Shown: in pieces, positions 1-7,435 of the stretch | Layout: each line of letters starts with the position of its first letter | How positions within the stretch are numbered: position 1 is the first letter of the stretch | DNA from: an uncultured Pelagibacteraceae bacterium | GTDB taxonomy: Bacteria; Pseudomonadota; Alphaproteobacteria; Pelagibacterales; Pelagibacteraceae | DNA length: 42,405 nt | Assembly: GCA_902616165.1 (NCBI GenBank) | Contig: CACMRS010000004.1 | Location: 1 to 42,405 of the forward strand | Direction of reading: 5' to 3' | The notes under the pieces: model-generated | The model's database searches: none | What the model saw: the letters and a program-made list of their open reading frames with translations, nothing else | What the model was told of the DNA's origin: nothing | Translations under genes and position numbers: made by a program

Positions 1-111
1 TTTTTCATTTTCTTTTTCAACAATTGCATCTGTTTTTTCCTTTACAGTTTGACACCCTGAAAAAAAAATTATGATAATTAATAGGCTTATTACTGATTTA
101 AATTTTAACAT
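1..111 (-). CDS. small lipoprotein, N-terminal part only
   Basis: An open frame starts with ATG at 111 and runs off the left edge of the window after 37 codons. The translation has a short basic N-terminus (MLKFK), a hydrophobic stretch of about 12 residues and then a lipobox FSGC with the lipidated cysteine at residue 20. After that comes a charged, Lys/Glu-rich segment. This is the layout of a signal peptidase II lipoprotein exported to the periplasmic face. The body of the protein is outside the window, so its function cannot be named. It is divergent from the deaminase gene at 239. Confidence 0.7.
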   Translation of the reverse strand, partial: MLKFKSVISLLIIIIFFSGCQTVKEKTDAIVEKENEK

Positions 112-238
112 AAGTTCAAATTAACATTTTTTGCTTTAATAAATTATTAACTTTTAAGTTGTATAAATAATTTATTTCTTATTACTTTTAAGTTTAATTA
201 TAGTAACAATTGTGTTCTTTATTTGATGGTTCAAGCAT
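112..238. promoter_or_regulatory. divergent intergenic region with two repeated dyads
   Basis: This 127-base, extremely AT-rich spacer separates the lipoprotein gene from the purine-transport operon and must hold promoters for both. A 12-base near-palindrome AACTTTTAAGTT (149-160) recurs as TACTTTTAAGTT (183-194). Both copies are preceded by TTATTA, and their centres are 34 bases apart. Two copies of one dyad at about three helical turns could be a regulator's operator, but simple A/T sequence repeats easily by chance here. No Shine-Dalgarno is visible before the ATG at 239. Confidence 0.35.
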
Positions 239-829
239 ATGAATGAAAAAGCCTTAGAAAAAATACTAAATATATTTTTAGAGAAAGTCTTACCTCTTAC
301 TGAAAAGGGTGTTGCTAGAGGTAGTAAAATATTTGGGGCCGCAATAATTAAAAAGGATGATTTATCGGTTGTAATTGCTGAAACAAATAACGAAATAGAA
401 AATCCGTTGTGGCATGGAGAGATGCATACACTAAAGAAATTTTATGAATTAGATGCAAACACAAGGCCCAATGAGAAAGACTGCATTTTTTTAAGTTCAC
501 ATGAACCCTGTAGTATGTGCTTAAGTGCAATCACTTTTTCTGGATTTGATAATTTTTATTATTTGTTTCCATACGCAGCAACAAATGATGATTTTAATAT
601 CCCTCATGACCTGAATATACTAAAGGAAGTTTTTAATATTAGTGACGGGAAATATAATAAAGAAAATTTATATTGGAAAAGTCAAAACATAAATTTACTT
701 ATTGACAATTTACCTACTTCAGAAAAAGAAAAAGTTTTAAACATATTAGACGAAATTAAAAAAAGATATTTAATTTTATCGAGTCAATATCAGAAAAATA
801 AGGATGGAAATTCTATACCATTAAATTAA
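239..829 (+). CDS. cytidine deaminase-fold hydrolase, nucleoside/base deaminase of unknown substrate
   Basis: A 196-residue protein of the zinc-dependent cytidine/deoxycytidylate deaminase superfamily. It has the proton-shuttle motif H59-G-E61 (WHGEMHT) and the zinc cysteines C91 and C94 in EPCSMC. The core resembles guanine deaminase and TadA-like proteins. However, the sequence after the second zinc motif diverges and carries a helical C-terminal extension of about 60 residues that small members of the family lack. It is the first gene of the ABC transporter operon, 3 bases ahead of the ATPase. It probably deaminates the imported nucleobase or nucleoside, or a relative of it, in the cytoplasm. 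A second, clear guanine deaminase is present at 6963-7433, so this one may use a different substrate. The fold is secure and the substrate is unknown. Confidence 0.8.
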   Translation: MNEKALEKILNIFLEKVLPLTEKGVARGSKIFGAAIIKKDDLSVVIAETNNEIENPLWHGEMHTLKKFYELDANTRPNEKDCIFLSSHEPCSMCLSAITFSGFDNFYYLFPYAATNDDFNIPHDLNILKEVFNISDGKYNKENLYWKSQNINLLIDNLPTSEKEKVLNILDEIKKRYLILSSQYQKNKDGNSIPLN

Positions 830-832
830 TTA

Positions 833-2323
833 ATGAATACAAACCTTAAAATTTCAAATGTAACTAAAATATATCCTGGGTGTGTTGCAAACGACGATGT
901 TTCACTCGAGTTTAATAGTGGTAAAATTTATGCTCTTCTTGGAGAAAATGGTGCTGGAAAATCTACACTTGTTAAAATTCTCTCGGGTGTAGTCATTCCT
1001 GATGAAGGTAAAATTTATTTAAATAAAAATATTCTAAAACTTAATTCACCATCAGATGCAAAAAAAAATGATATTGGAATGGTATTCCAGCATTTTAATC
1101 TTTTTGAAACTTTGTCTGTATTTGAAAACTTAATAATAGACTCAGATGAGCAAAGAGAAAATTTAAAAGAAAAAATAGATACAATCATGAAAAAATACAA
1201 TTTTTCAGTTGATCTTGATGTTCCTGTTCTCAATTTATCAGCAGGTCAAAAACAAAAAGTAGAAATAATAAGATGTCTAATAAGAAGCCCAAAAGTTTTA
1301 ATTATGGATGAACCCACATCGGTATTAACAGAGCAAGAAACCAGTGAATTATTCTTATCATTAAAAAAATTTTCAGAGGAAGGAATTTTAATAATTTATA
1401 TAACCCATAAACTAAAGGAAGTTATGCAACTTTGTGATGAAGTTGCTGTGATGAGAAGAGGAAAATTGGTCTCTGTAAGCCAAATCAATAATGAAAATAT
1501 AGAGTCTCTTGCTAACAAAATGGTAGGTCAGGATTTAAAAAAAATTAAGAAAAAAAAGGAAAATACTTCGTCAGAACAATTAATTAAAATAACAAATCTT
1601 AATTTTACAAGTGAAGATCCTTTTGAAACAAACTTAGTTGATATTAATTTTTCTCTAAATCGAGGGGAATGTTTAGGAATCGCCGGTATTTCAGGAAATG
1701 GCCAAAGTGAATTATTTCAAGTGTTAAGTGGTGAAATTATATCAAATAAGAATTCCATAGAATTTAATAAAAATTTTATTGGGGATTTAAATCCTCAAGA
1801 AAGAAGAGAATATTTAATGGCTTTTTCTCCAGAAGATAGGCTTGAACAAGCTGCTATTCCACAAATGGCAATTTTTGAAAATGTAGCTCTAAACAATTTT
1901 AAATCCTCAAATTTTTTTAATAATGGATTAATAAATGAAAGCAAAATTAAAGAGCATTCAAAAAAAATTATTTCAGAATTTAATGTAAACACTGACAATA
2001 TAGATTTAAAAAGCCAATTTTTATCTGGAGGAAATTTACAAAAATTAATTATTGGAAGAGAATTAATAACATCTCCAGATTTATTAATTTGTTTTAATCC
2101 TACATGGGGTTTAGACGTTGGAGCTATAAATTATATTCATGAAACATTAATTAAAATAAATGAACAAAATAAATCAATAATATTAATATCAACAGACACT
2201 GATGAGTTGTTAAAATTAAGTGACAAAATTTCAGTAATCCATAGAGGAAAATTATCAAAAATAATGAATGCTGAGGATGTTACCTCTGAGAAACTTGGGA
2301 TACTTATGGGAGGAGGAAATTGA
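833..2323 (+). CDS. BMP-type nucleoside ABC transporter, two-domain ATPase (NupO/YufO-like)
   Basis: A 496-residue cytoplasmic ATPase with two fused ABC domains, as in the RbsA/NupO family. Domain 1 has Walker A GENGAGKST (37-45), signature LSAGQ (135-139), Walker B VLIMDE (155-160) and switch His192. Domain 2 has a degenerate P-loop GISGNGQSE (285-293) without the catalytic Lys-Ser/Thr, then LSGGN (398-402) and a Walker B in which Asn replaces the usual acidic residues (LLICFN, 417-422). Such asymmetry is normal in this family, where domain 1 hydrolyses ATP. It powers the two permeases that follow and, with the binding protein at 4392, forms an importer. In this family the usual cargo is purine or other nucleosides, and the downstream purine genes fit that. 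Confidence 0.92.
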   Translation: MNTNLKISNVTKIYPGCVANDDVSLEFNSGKIYALLGENGAGKSTLVKILSGVVIPDEGKIYLNKNILKLNSPSDAKKNDIGMVFQHFNLFETLSVFENLIIDSDEQRENLKEKIDTIMKKYNFSVDLDVPVLNLSAGQKQKVEIIRCLIRSPKVLIMDEPTSVLTEQETSELFLSLKKFSEEGILIIYITHKLKEVMQLCDEVAVMRRGKLVSVSQINNENIESLANKMVGQDLKKIKKKKENTSSEQLIKITNLNFTSEDPFETNLVDINFSLNRGECLGIAGISGNGQSELFQVLSGEIISNKNSIEFNKNFIGDLNPQERREYLMAFSPEDRLEQAAIPQMAIFENVALNNFKSSNFFNNGLINESKIKEHSKKIISEFNVNTDNIDLKSQFLSGGNLQKLIIGRELITSPDLLICFNPTWGLDVGAINYIHETLIKINEQNKSIILISTDTDELLKLSDKISVIHRGKLSKIMNAEDVTSEKLGILMGGGN

Positions 2324-3384
2324 TTAAAATTGTAAAAAGAGATCAACCTTCAAAAGCTATTTTTTTCTTTACACCTGTCCTAGCTATTTTTCTCACATTA
2401 ATAGCGGGAGGTATAATATTTTATATTTTAGGTTTTAAACCATTTGAAGCTCTAAAATTTTTTTTCATAGTTCCAATTGCAGATAAATATGGTTTTAGTG
2501 AATTACTATTAAAAGCCACACCACTTTGTTTAATAGCAATTGGTTTATCTTTTTGTTTTAAAAGTAACAATTGGAATATTGGAGCAGAAGGTCAATTAAC
2601 TTTTGGGGCTATAGTTTCAGGAGGAGTTGCATTATTATTTTATGATCAAGAAGGTTTCTATATTCTACCAATGGTAATATTAGCTGGCGCAATCGGTGGT
2701 ATGATATATGCATCAATACCTGCAATATTAAAAACTTACTTCAATACTAATGAGATATTAGTAAGTCTTATGTTGGTATATGTTTCAAAATTAATTTTAG
2801 ATTATCTTGTTGTCGGTCCTTGGAGTAATCCAGAAGGATTTAATTTTCCTGAAACTAGACAGTTCAGTGACTCTGCAAGACTTCCTTTATTATTTGAAGG
2901 ACTAAGAATTCACGCAGGAATATTTTTAGCATTAGCTGCAGTGGTTATTAGTTGGTTTGTTTTTTATAAAACATATTTGGGTTTCCAAATGAAAGTTTCA
3001 GGTTTTAGTTTAAAGACAGCAAAATATGCTGGCTACAAAGGTAAAAAAATGATTATTCTAGTTTTTTTAATAAGTGGAGCTTGTGCAGGTCTAGCAGGTG
3101 TAGGAGAAATAACTGGACCCATTGGACAGCTTCATAGAGAAGTATCCCCAGATTATGGATTTACTGCGATTATTGTTGCATTTTTAGGTCGCTTACATCC
3201 TGTGGGAATAATTTTTGCATCTCTAGTTGTTGCAATAACTTATCTGGGTGCTGAAACGGCACAAATCTTTATGCAAATACCAAAATATACAGGTCAGGTT
3301 TTTCAAGGAATGATTTTATTTTTTCTTCTTGCTTCTGACTATTTACTCTTTTTCAAATTTAAATTTATAGGTACAAAAAAATGA
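2320..3384 (+). CDS. BMP-type nucleoside ABC transporter permease 1 (NupP-like)
   Basis: A 354-residue hydrophobic inner-membrane protein of the branched-chain-type permease family (BPD_transp_2) with about ten membrane segments. The motif NWNIGAEGQLTFGA near residues 83-96 is characteristic of the first permease of BMP-family nucleoside importers. The start is a TTG at 2320 that overlaps the ATPase stop (TTGA), preceded by a strong Shine-Dalgarno AGGAGG at 2311-2316. The next permease starts inside this gene's stop codon. It forms the translocation pore together with the protein encoded at 3381. Confidence 0.92.
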   Translation: MIKIVKRDQPSKAIFFFTPVLAIFLTLIAGGIIFYILGFKPFEALKFFFIVPIADKYGFSELLLKATPLCLIAIGLSFCFKSNNWNIGAEGQLTFGAIVSGGVALLFYDQEGFYILPMVILAGAIGGMIYASIPAILKTYFNTNEILVSLMLVYVSKLILDYLVVGPWSNPEGFNFPETRQFSDSARLPLLFEGLRIHAGIFLALAAVVISWFVFYKTYLGFQMKVSGFSLKTAKYAGYKGKKMIILVFLISGACAGLAGVGEITGPIGQLHREVSPDYGFTAIIVAFLGRLHPVGIIFASLVVAITYLGAETAQIFMQIPKYTGQVFQGMILFFLLASDYLLFFKFKFIGTKK

Positions 3385-4313
3385 TAGTAGATATAAATTT
3401 TGTTGGACTAATAATTGCATCTATAATGGCTTCTGCAGTTCCTTTGATTTTGGCGTCTTGTGGTGAATTAATTACTGAAAGATCTGGGGTTCTAAACCTT
3501 GGCGTTGAAGGAATGATGATCATAGGAGCTATTTCAGGCTTCGCACTAATGACGGTTACTGGAAGTTTAATTATAGCAGTTTTTGGTGCAATGTTAGCTG
3601 GAGTTTTAATTTCAACAATTTTTGCATTTCTTACCCAAACATTAATTACAAATCATGTCGCTACTGGTTTAGCTCTCACTATTTTTGGAATAGGAATTTC
3701 TGCAATGATTGGAAAAAACTTTGTGGGTATTCCTGGAAAAGAGTTTCCTGTTTTGTTTGAAGGTTTAAAAGACACAATACCACTTTTAAGTCCAATATTA
3801 TTTGGTCATTCAATAGTTTTTTATTTTGCTTTTGCCCTACCCTTCATAACTAGCTACTTTTTAAAAAAAACAAAAATTGGATTAATTGTTAGAGCTGTAG
3901 GAGACTCGCCTGAGTCTGCCTCTAATCAAGGAATAAACGTAAGGTTTGTACGTTACGCTTGTATACTTTATGGAGGCGCAATGTGTGGTCTTGCAGGGGC
4001 GTATTTGTCAATGATTTATACTCCGCAGTGGATTGAAAATATGACAGGTGGTAGGGGCTGGATTGCACTTGCTCTAGTGGTTTTCTCAACGTGGAACCCT
4101 ATCAAAATTTTAATCGGTGCGATGATTTTTGGTGGATTGACCATTATTCAATTTCATATGCAAGCAATCGGAGTAAGAATTCCTGTTCAATTTTTAACAG
4201 CCTTACCTTACATAGTAACAATAATAGTTTTAGTTGTAATTTCTCGTGATAGTAGAAAAATAAGACTAAGTACTCCTAGTTCCTTGGGGAAATCTTTTCA
4301 TAAAGACAATTAA
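3381..4313 (+). CDS. BMP-type nucleoside ABC transporter permease 2 (NupQ-like)
   Basis: A 310-residue inner-membrane permease, shorter than its partner, as is usual for these pairs. It contains the family motif ERSGVLNLGVEGMM at about residues 34-47. The ATG at 3381 overlaps the previous stop as ATGA, so translation of the two permeases is probably coupled. About eight to nine hydrophobic segments are apparent. It pairs with permease 1 and the two-domain ATPase. Confidence 0.92.
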   Translation: MIVDINFVGLIIASIMASAVPLILASCGELITERSGVLNLGVEGMMIIGAISGFALMTVTGSLIIAVFGAMLAGVLISTIFAFLTQTLITNHVATGLALTIFGIGISAMIGKNFVGIPGKEFPVLFEGLKDTIPLLSPILFGHSIVFYFAFALPFITSYFLKKTKIGLIVRAVGDSPESASNQGINVRFVRYACILYGGAMCGLAGAYLSMIYTPQWIENMTGGRGWIALALVVFSTWNPIKILIGAMIFGGLTIIQFHMQAIGVRIPVQFLTALPYIVTIIVLVVISRDSRKIRLSTPSSLGKSFHKDN

Positions 4314-4391
4314 TTTTAAAATAATCATTTTTTTTTAGATAATTTAATTTAAGCTTAATTAATTAAAAAAATCAAAAGGGGAAATAAATTT
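4314..4391 (+). promoter_or_regulatory. spacer before the binding-protein gene
   Basis: This is the only gap of note in an otherwise overlapping operon. It contains a T-run at about 4328-4336 and a perfect 10-base palindrome TTAAGCTTAA at 4349-4358. A good Shine-Dalgarno (AAAAGGGG, 4374-4381) lies ten bases before the ATG. A separate promoter or mRNA-processing site that raises binding-protein output would be in keeping with such operons, but I see no convincing promoter. Confidence 0.3.
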
Positions 4392-5462
4392 ATGCATAAA
4401 TTTTTAATTCGTTCTTTCGTCTCTTCTTTAGTTTTATTATTTACATTAACTGTAGCTGCAGTTGCAAAAGATGTAAAAGCAGCATTTGTTTATATTGGTC
4501 CGACTGGTGACCATGGATGGACTTATCAGCATGATGTAGGTAGAAAAGCTGTTGAAGCTGCCGGATTTAAAACAACATACGTGGAAGGTGTTCCAGAAAG
4601 TGCTGATGCTGAAAGGGTTCTTAGACAATTAGCTAATTCTGGTCATGACATTATCTTTACAACTAGCTTTGGATATATGAACCCTACTAACAAAGTTGCA
4701 AAAGAGTTTCCAAATGTAAAATTTGAACATGCTACTGGATATAAAAGAGAGCATCCAAATGTTGCAACTTACGCAGCTAGATTCTATGAAGGTAGAACTA
4801 TTTTGGGAACAATTGCCGGAACTATGACTAAATCTAATGTGATTGGATATGTTGCATCTTTTCCAATACCTGAAGTAATAAGAGGCATCAATTCATTTAC
4901 TTTAGCAGCTCAAAAAGTTAATCCAAATATTAAAACTAAAATTGTTTGGGCTTTCACTTGGTACGATCCAGGTAAAGAAGCAGAAGCAGCAAAAGCTTTA
5001 ATTGACCAAGGTGCTGATGTAATTGCTCAACATACAGATAGTACTGCTATTGTTCAAATGGCTGAAAAAGCAGGAGTATATGCTTTTGGACAAGCGAGTG
5101 ATATGGATAAGTTTGCACCAAAGGCTGTATTAACTTCAGTTGAGAATAACTGGGGACCATATTATGTTGATAGAGTAAAAGCTGTTGCAAATGGTACATG
5201 GAATCAAAAAGATACATGGCATGGTATAGGAGACGGCATGGTAGTAATCTCTGGTTTAGATTCTCAAATACCTGGTGACCTACAAGCAAAAGTTAAAAAA
5301 CTTCAAGCAGATTTAGCATCTGGTAAAGTTCATTCTTTCACTGGACCGATTTATGACCAAAAAGGAAATTTAATGGTTGCAGAAGGGAAAACTGCAGATG
5401 ATGGTATGCTAGCAGGTATGATGACTTATGTTAAAGGTGTCGAAGGAGATATACCTAAGTAA
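4392..5462 (+). CDS. BMP family periplasmic substrate-binding protein
   Basis: A 356-residue protein of the Bmp/PnrA basic membrane lipoprotein family, which binds nucleosides or nucleobases for ABC importers. Residues 1-25 form a classical signal peptide ending near AAVAKD. There is no lipobox cysteine, so it should be a soluble periplasmic protein. The mature N-terminus (AAFVYIGPTGDHGWTYQHD) and the segment DVIAQHTDSTAIVQ are typical of the family. It follows the two permeases after a 78-base gap and is followed by a strong terminator. The ligand cannot be read from sequence, but the adjoining xanthine/urate pathway suggests a purine. Confidence 0.92.
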   Translation: MHKFLIRSFVSSLVLLFTLTVAAVAKDVKAAFVYIGPTGDHGWTYQHDVGRKAVEAAGFKTTYVEGVPESADAERVLRQLANSGHDIIFTTSFGYMNPTNKVAKEFPNVKFEHATGYKREHPNVATYAARFYEGRTILGTIAGTMTKSNVIGYVASFPIPEVIRGINSFTLAAQKVNPNIKTKIVWAFTWYDPGKEAEAAKALIDQGADVIAQHTDSTAIVQMAEKAGVYAFGQASDMDKFAPKAVLTSVENNWGPYYVDRVKAVANGTWNQKDTWHGIGDGMVVISGLDSQIPGDLQAKVKKLQADLASGKVHSFTGPIYDQKGNLMVAEGKTADDGMLAGMMTYVKGVEGDIPK

Positions 5463-5484
5463 GCTTTTAAACTTATAAAAATTT

Positions 5485-5512
5485 AAAAGGCCGGTTTTTT
5501 AACTGGCCTTTT
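5485..5512. terminator. bidirectional intrinsic terminator
   Basis: A 12-bp stem pairs 5485-5496 with 5501-5512 around a TTTT loop. The core is GGCC/GGCC with one G-U pair, and A/T runs lie on both flanks. Read on + it ends the importer operon with a T-run; read on - the complementary T-run ends the phosphoribosyltransferase operon, whose stop codon begins at the very edge of the hairpin. It is the clearest terminator in the window. Confidence 0.9.
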
Positions 5513-6037
5513 TTATATTTGATGTTTTTTTTTAATTTCATCAATTCTTAATTCCTCATAAATTTCGAAGGGCTGCACGATCCAAGGATTACCAGTAAGT
5601 TTTTTCGCACAAAAATCTGGCTCAAATGTTGATTTCTTTTTTTTAAACAACGTGGCAGTTTTAATATCTTCTATTTTATCTTTTATCGGTTCATATTTTT
5701 TTAACCAATCTATACTTTTATTGAAAGTTATTCCTGTATCAGATAAATCATCACATAAAAGTATTTTACCACCCATATTAGGTGCTATAGAACTCATTTC
5801 CCTTGAAAAAACAATATCACCCTGCTCATCTTCCACTCCTTTACCACTGTAAGACTCAACTGCAAGATATGCACATTTTAATTTAAATATTCTACTTAAT
5901 ACATCTATCATTGGAGCTGCTCCACGCATTATGCCAATGAGTATTGTTGGTTTATATCCACTTTCATCAATTTGAATTGCTAGCTTTTCAACAGTCTTGT
6001 TGTACTCGTCCCAACTAACAATCATTTTTTCTGTCAT
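5513..6037 (-). CDS. purine-type phosphoribosyltransferase
   Basis: A 174-residue protein of the type I phosphoribosyltransferase fold. The PRPP-binding loop is ILLCDDLSDTGITF (about residues 92-105), and an N-terminal segment ILIGIMRGAAPM matches the pyrophosphate loop. The length and motifs resemble xanthine-guanine or hypoxanthine phosphoribosyltransferases, which convert a free base plus PRPP into a nucleotide in the cytoplasm. It is last in the minus-strand purine operon, 17 bases after the puuD-like gene. It would let the cell salvage some imported base rather than degrade all of it. The exact base preference is inferred. Confidence 0.8.
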   Translation of the reverse strand: MTEKMIVSWDEYNKTVEKLAIQIDESGYKPTILIGIMRGAAPMIDVLSRIFKLKCAYLAVESYSGKGVEDEQGDIVFSREMSSIAPNMGGKILLCDDLSDTGITFNKSIDWLKKYEPIKDKIEDIKTATLFKKKKSTFEPDFCAKKLTGNPWIVQPFEIYEELRIDEIKKKHQI

Positions 6038-6054
6038 AATTTTTTAATATCTAT

Positions 6055-6963
6055 TTATTTAAATAATAAAACTAAAACTGCAAGAACGATAAGTGCAATT
6101 ATTGAAGATATTAAAATATACAACCTATGAATGTTTCTTCCTCTTAAATTAAAATAATGTCGTGCTACTCCAGTGATAACTGCTAATGCACATAATATTA
6201 GCCAATTATATTGATGATAAACTAAGAAACTAGAGTGTCCAGAAAGCATTATAAACAATACTAAAAAAGTGGAATAATTATTATGAATTGATCTTTGTTT
6301 AGCTGCTAGAGATAAACTCATATCAAATTTTTCACCTCTTTCACTACTACTGATTATGTTCATTTGATTGGGTATAATTACCGTGAAAACATTACCAAAC
6401 ATATTGGTTCCTATAATTAGTCCTACACTTAAAATTGCAAATTTTGGTCCAAACAATTTTGTTAAACCAAAGGAAACGGCTGCTAATAAAATGATTGCTG
6501 TAGATATAAATAGTACATTATTTTCAATCAATTTCGATTTACACAATAGATCATATATAAACCAAAAAATAATTAATGATAAAAGTGAGATAATAATGGC
6601 GTAACTAGGAGGCATTAACAGGACACGTTTATCAACCATTAATACACCAGCATTATAATAATAAATTACAACTAAGAGCAACATTCCTGTTACAAAAGTT
6701 AGGTAACTTTGCCATTTAAAAATTACCAATCTATTTAAATAATCCTGAGGTGGTGAAGTTTTTAACCTTGTAAGTTTATAAAAAAAACCAGAATGCATCA
6801 GATATCCTTCTCCATCGACATCATCGCTTGTTATGTTTTTATTTAAATTATTGTCTAAGTAATTAAATAAAAAACTGTTACCCACCCATAATATTGCAAA
6901 TACTACATGGCCCCATCTTAGAATAACCTCTAACCATTTTATTGTATAAGGTAAGAATTCCAT
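6055..6963 (-). CDS. puuD: PuuD-type membrane urate oxidase lacking the cytochrome c domain
   Basis: A 302-residue membrane protein matching the membrane domain of PuuD, which oxidises urate to 5-hydroxyisourate. The N-terminus RWGHVVFAILWVGNSF and FNYLDNNL is the diagnostic PuuD segment. I count about eight membrane segments (roughly 12-36, 82-103, 119-140, 150-168, 175-196, 229-248, 254-268 and 280-301), so the whole membrane domain is present. Known PuuD proteins continue into a C-terminal c-type cytochrome with CxxCH. This one stops right after the last helix and has no CxxCH. It sits between guanine deaminase (1-base overlap, TGATG) and the phosphoribosyltransferase, and with xanthine dehydrogenase upstream and HIU hydrolase in the same operon the step fits exactly. 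A separate cytochrome c at 14449-14772 may serve as the electron acceptor. Confidence 0.82.
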   Translation of the reverse strand: MEFLPYTIKWLEVILRWGHVVFAILWVGNSFLFNYLDNNLNKNITSDDVDGEGYLMHSGFFYKLTRLKTSPPQDYLNRLVIFKWQSYLTFVTGMLLLVVIYYYNAGVLMVDKRVLLMPPSYAIIISLLSLIIFWFIYDLLCKSKLIENNVLFISTAIILLAAVSFGLTKLFGPKFAILSVGLIIGTNMFGNVFTVIIPNQMNIISSSERGEKFDMSLSLAAKQRSIHNNYSTFLVLFIMLSGHSSFLVYHQYNWLILCALAVITGVARHYFNLRGRNIHRLYILISSIIALIVLAVLVLLFK

Positions 6964-7433
6964 CAGTATTTTATTTTATCTACCTTATTATCCCAGATTT
7001 CAAATGCTTTTAAAGCTTCTTCTCTAAGCATTTGCACCATTTTAATTTTTCTATCATCAATTTTTTTTGGAATTTCTGTATAAATAAAAGAGTCATCAAA
7101 ATCTATCTTTTTTGCATCGTCTCTTGTATTTGCATAATATATTTTATCTAATCTTGACCAATAAATTGCTGAAAGACACATAGGGCAAGGTTCACAAGAT
7201 GTATAAATCTCACATCCAGAAAGATCAAAAGTATTTAAATTTTTACAGGCTTCTCGAATTGCTACTATTTCTCCATGAGCAGTTGGATCATTTGTAGAAG
7301 TAACTTTGTTAGAGCCCTCTGCAATAATCTTTTGATCCTTAACTATAACACTTCCAAATGGACCACCTATAGTATTCGCACTTTTTATTGAAAGTTCAAT
7401 GGCTTTTGCCATAAATTTTTTCTTATCTTCCAT
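6963..7433 (-). CDS. guaD: guanine deaminase, cytidine deaminase-fold type
   Basis: A 156-residue zinc enzyme converting guanine to xanthine plus ammonia in the cytoplasm. The length equals that of the Bacillus-type guanine deaminase. Diagnostic segments are GGPFGSVIVKD, NDPTAHGEI (H53, E55), YTSCEPCPMCLSAIYW (zinc C83 and C86) and the C-terminal FDDSFIYTEI. TadA, the related tRNA deaminase, lacks the FIYTEI-type tail that covers the guanine site, so guanine deaminase is preferred. It starts 2 bases after the xanthine dehydrogenase large subunit and feeds xanthine to it. Confidence 0.9.
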   Translation of the reverse strand: MEDKKKFMAKAIELSIKSANTIGGPFGSVIVKDQKIIAEGSNKVTSTNDPTAHGEIVAIREACKNLNTFDLSGCEIYTSCEPCPMCLSAIYWSRLDKIYYANTRDDAKKIDFDDSFIYTEIPKKIDDRKIKMVQMLREEALKAFEIWDNKVDKIKY

Positions 7434-7435
7434 TT

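Noticed and set aside
4349-4358. The palindrome TTAAGCTTAA as a specific operator.
   Set aside because: It is short, stops being symmetric at once on both sides, and such palindromes are expected by chance in this base composition.
6963-7433. TadA (tRNA adenosine deaminase) as the identity of the 156-residue deaminase.
   Set aside because: The C-terminal FIYTEI region and the operon with xanthine dehydrogenase favour guanine deaminase.
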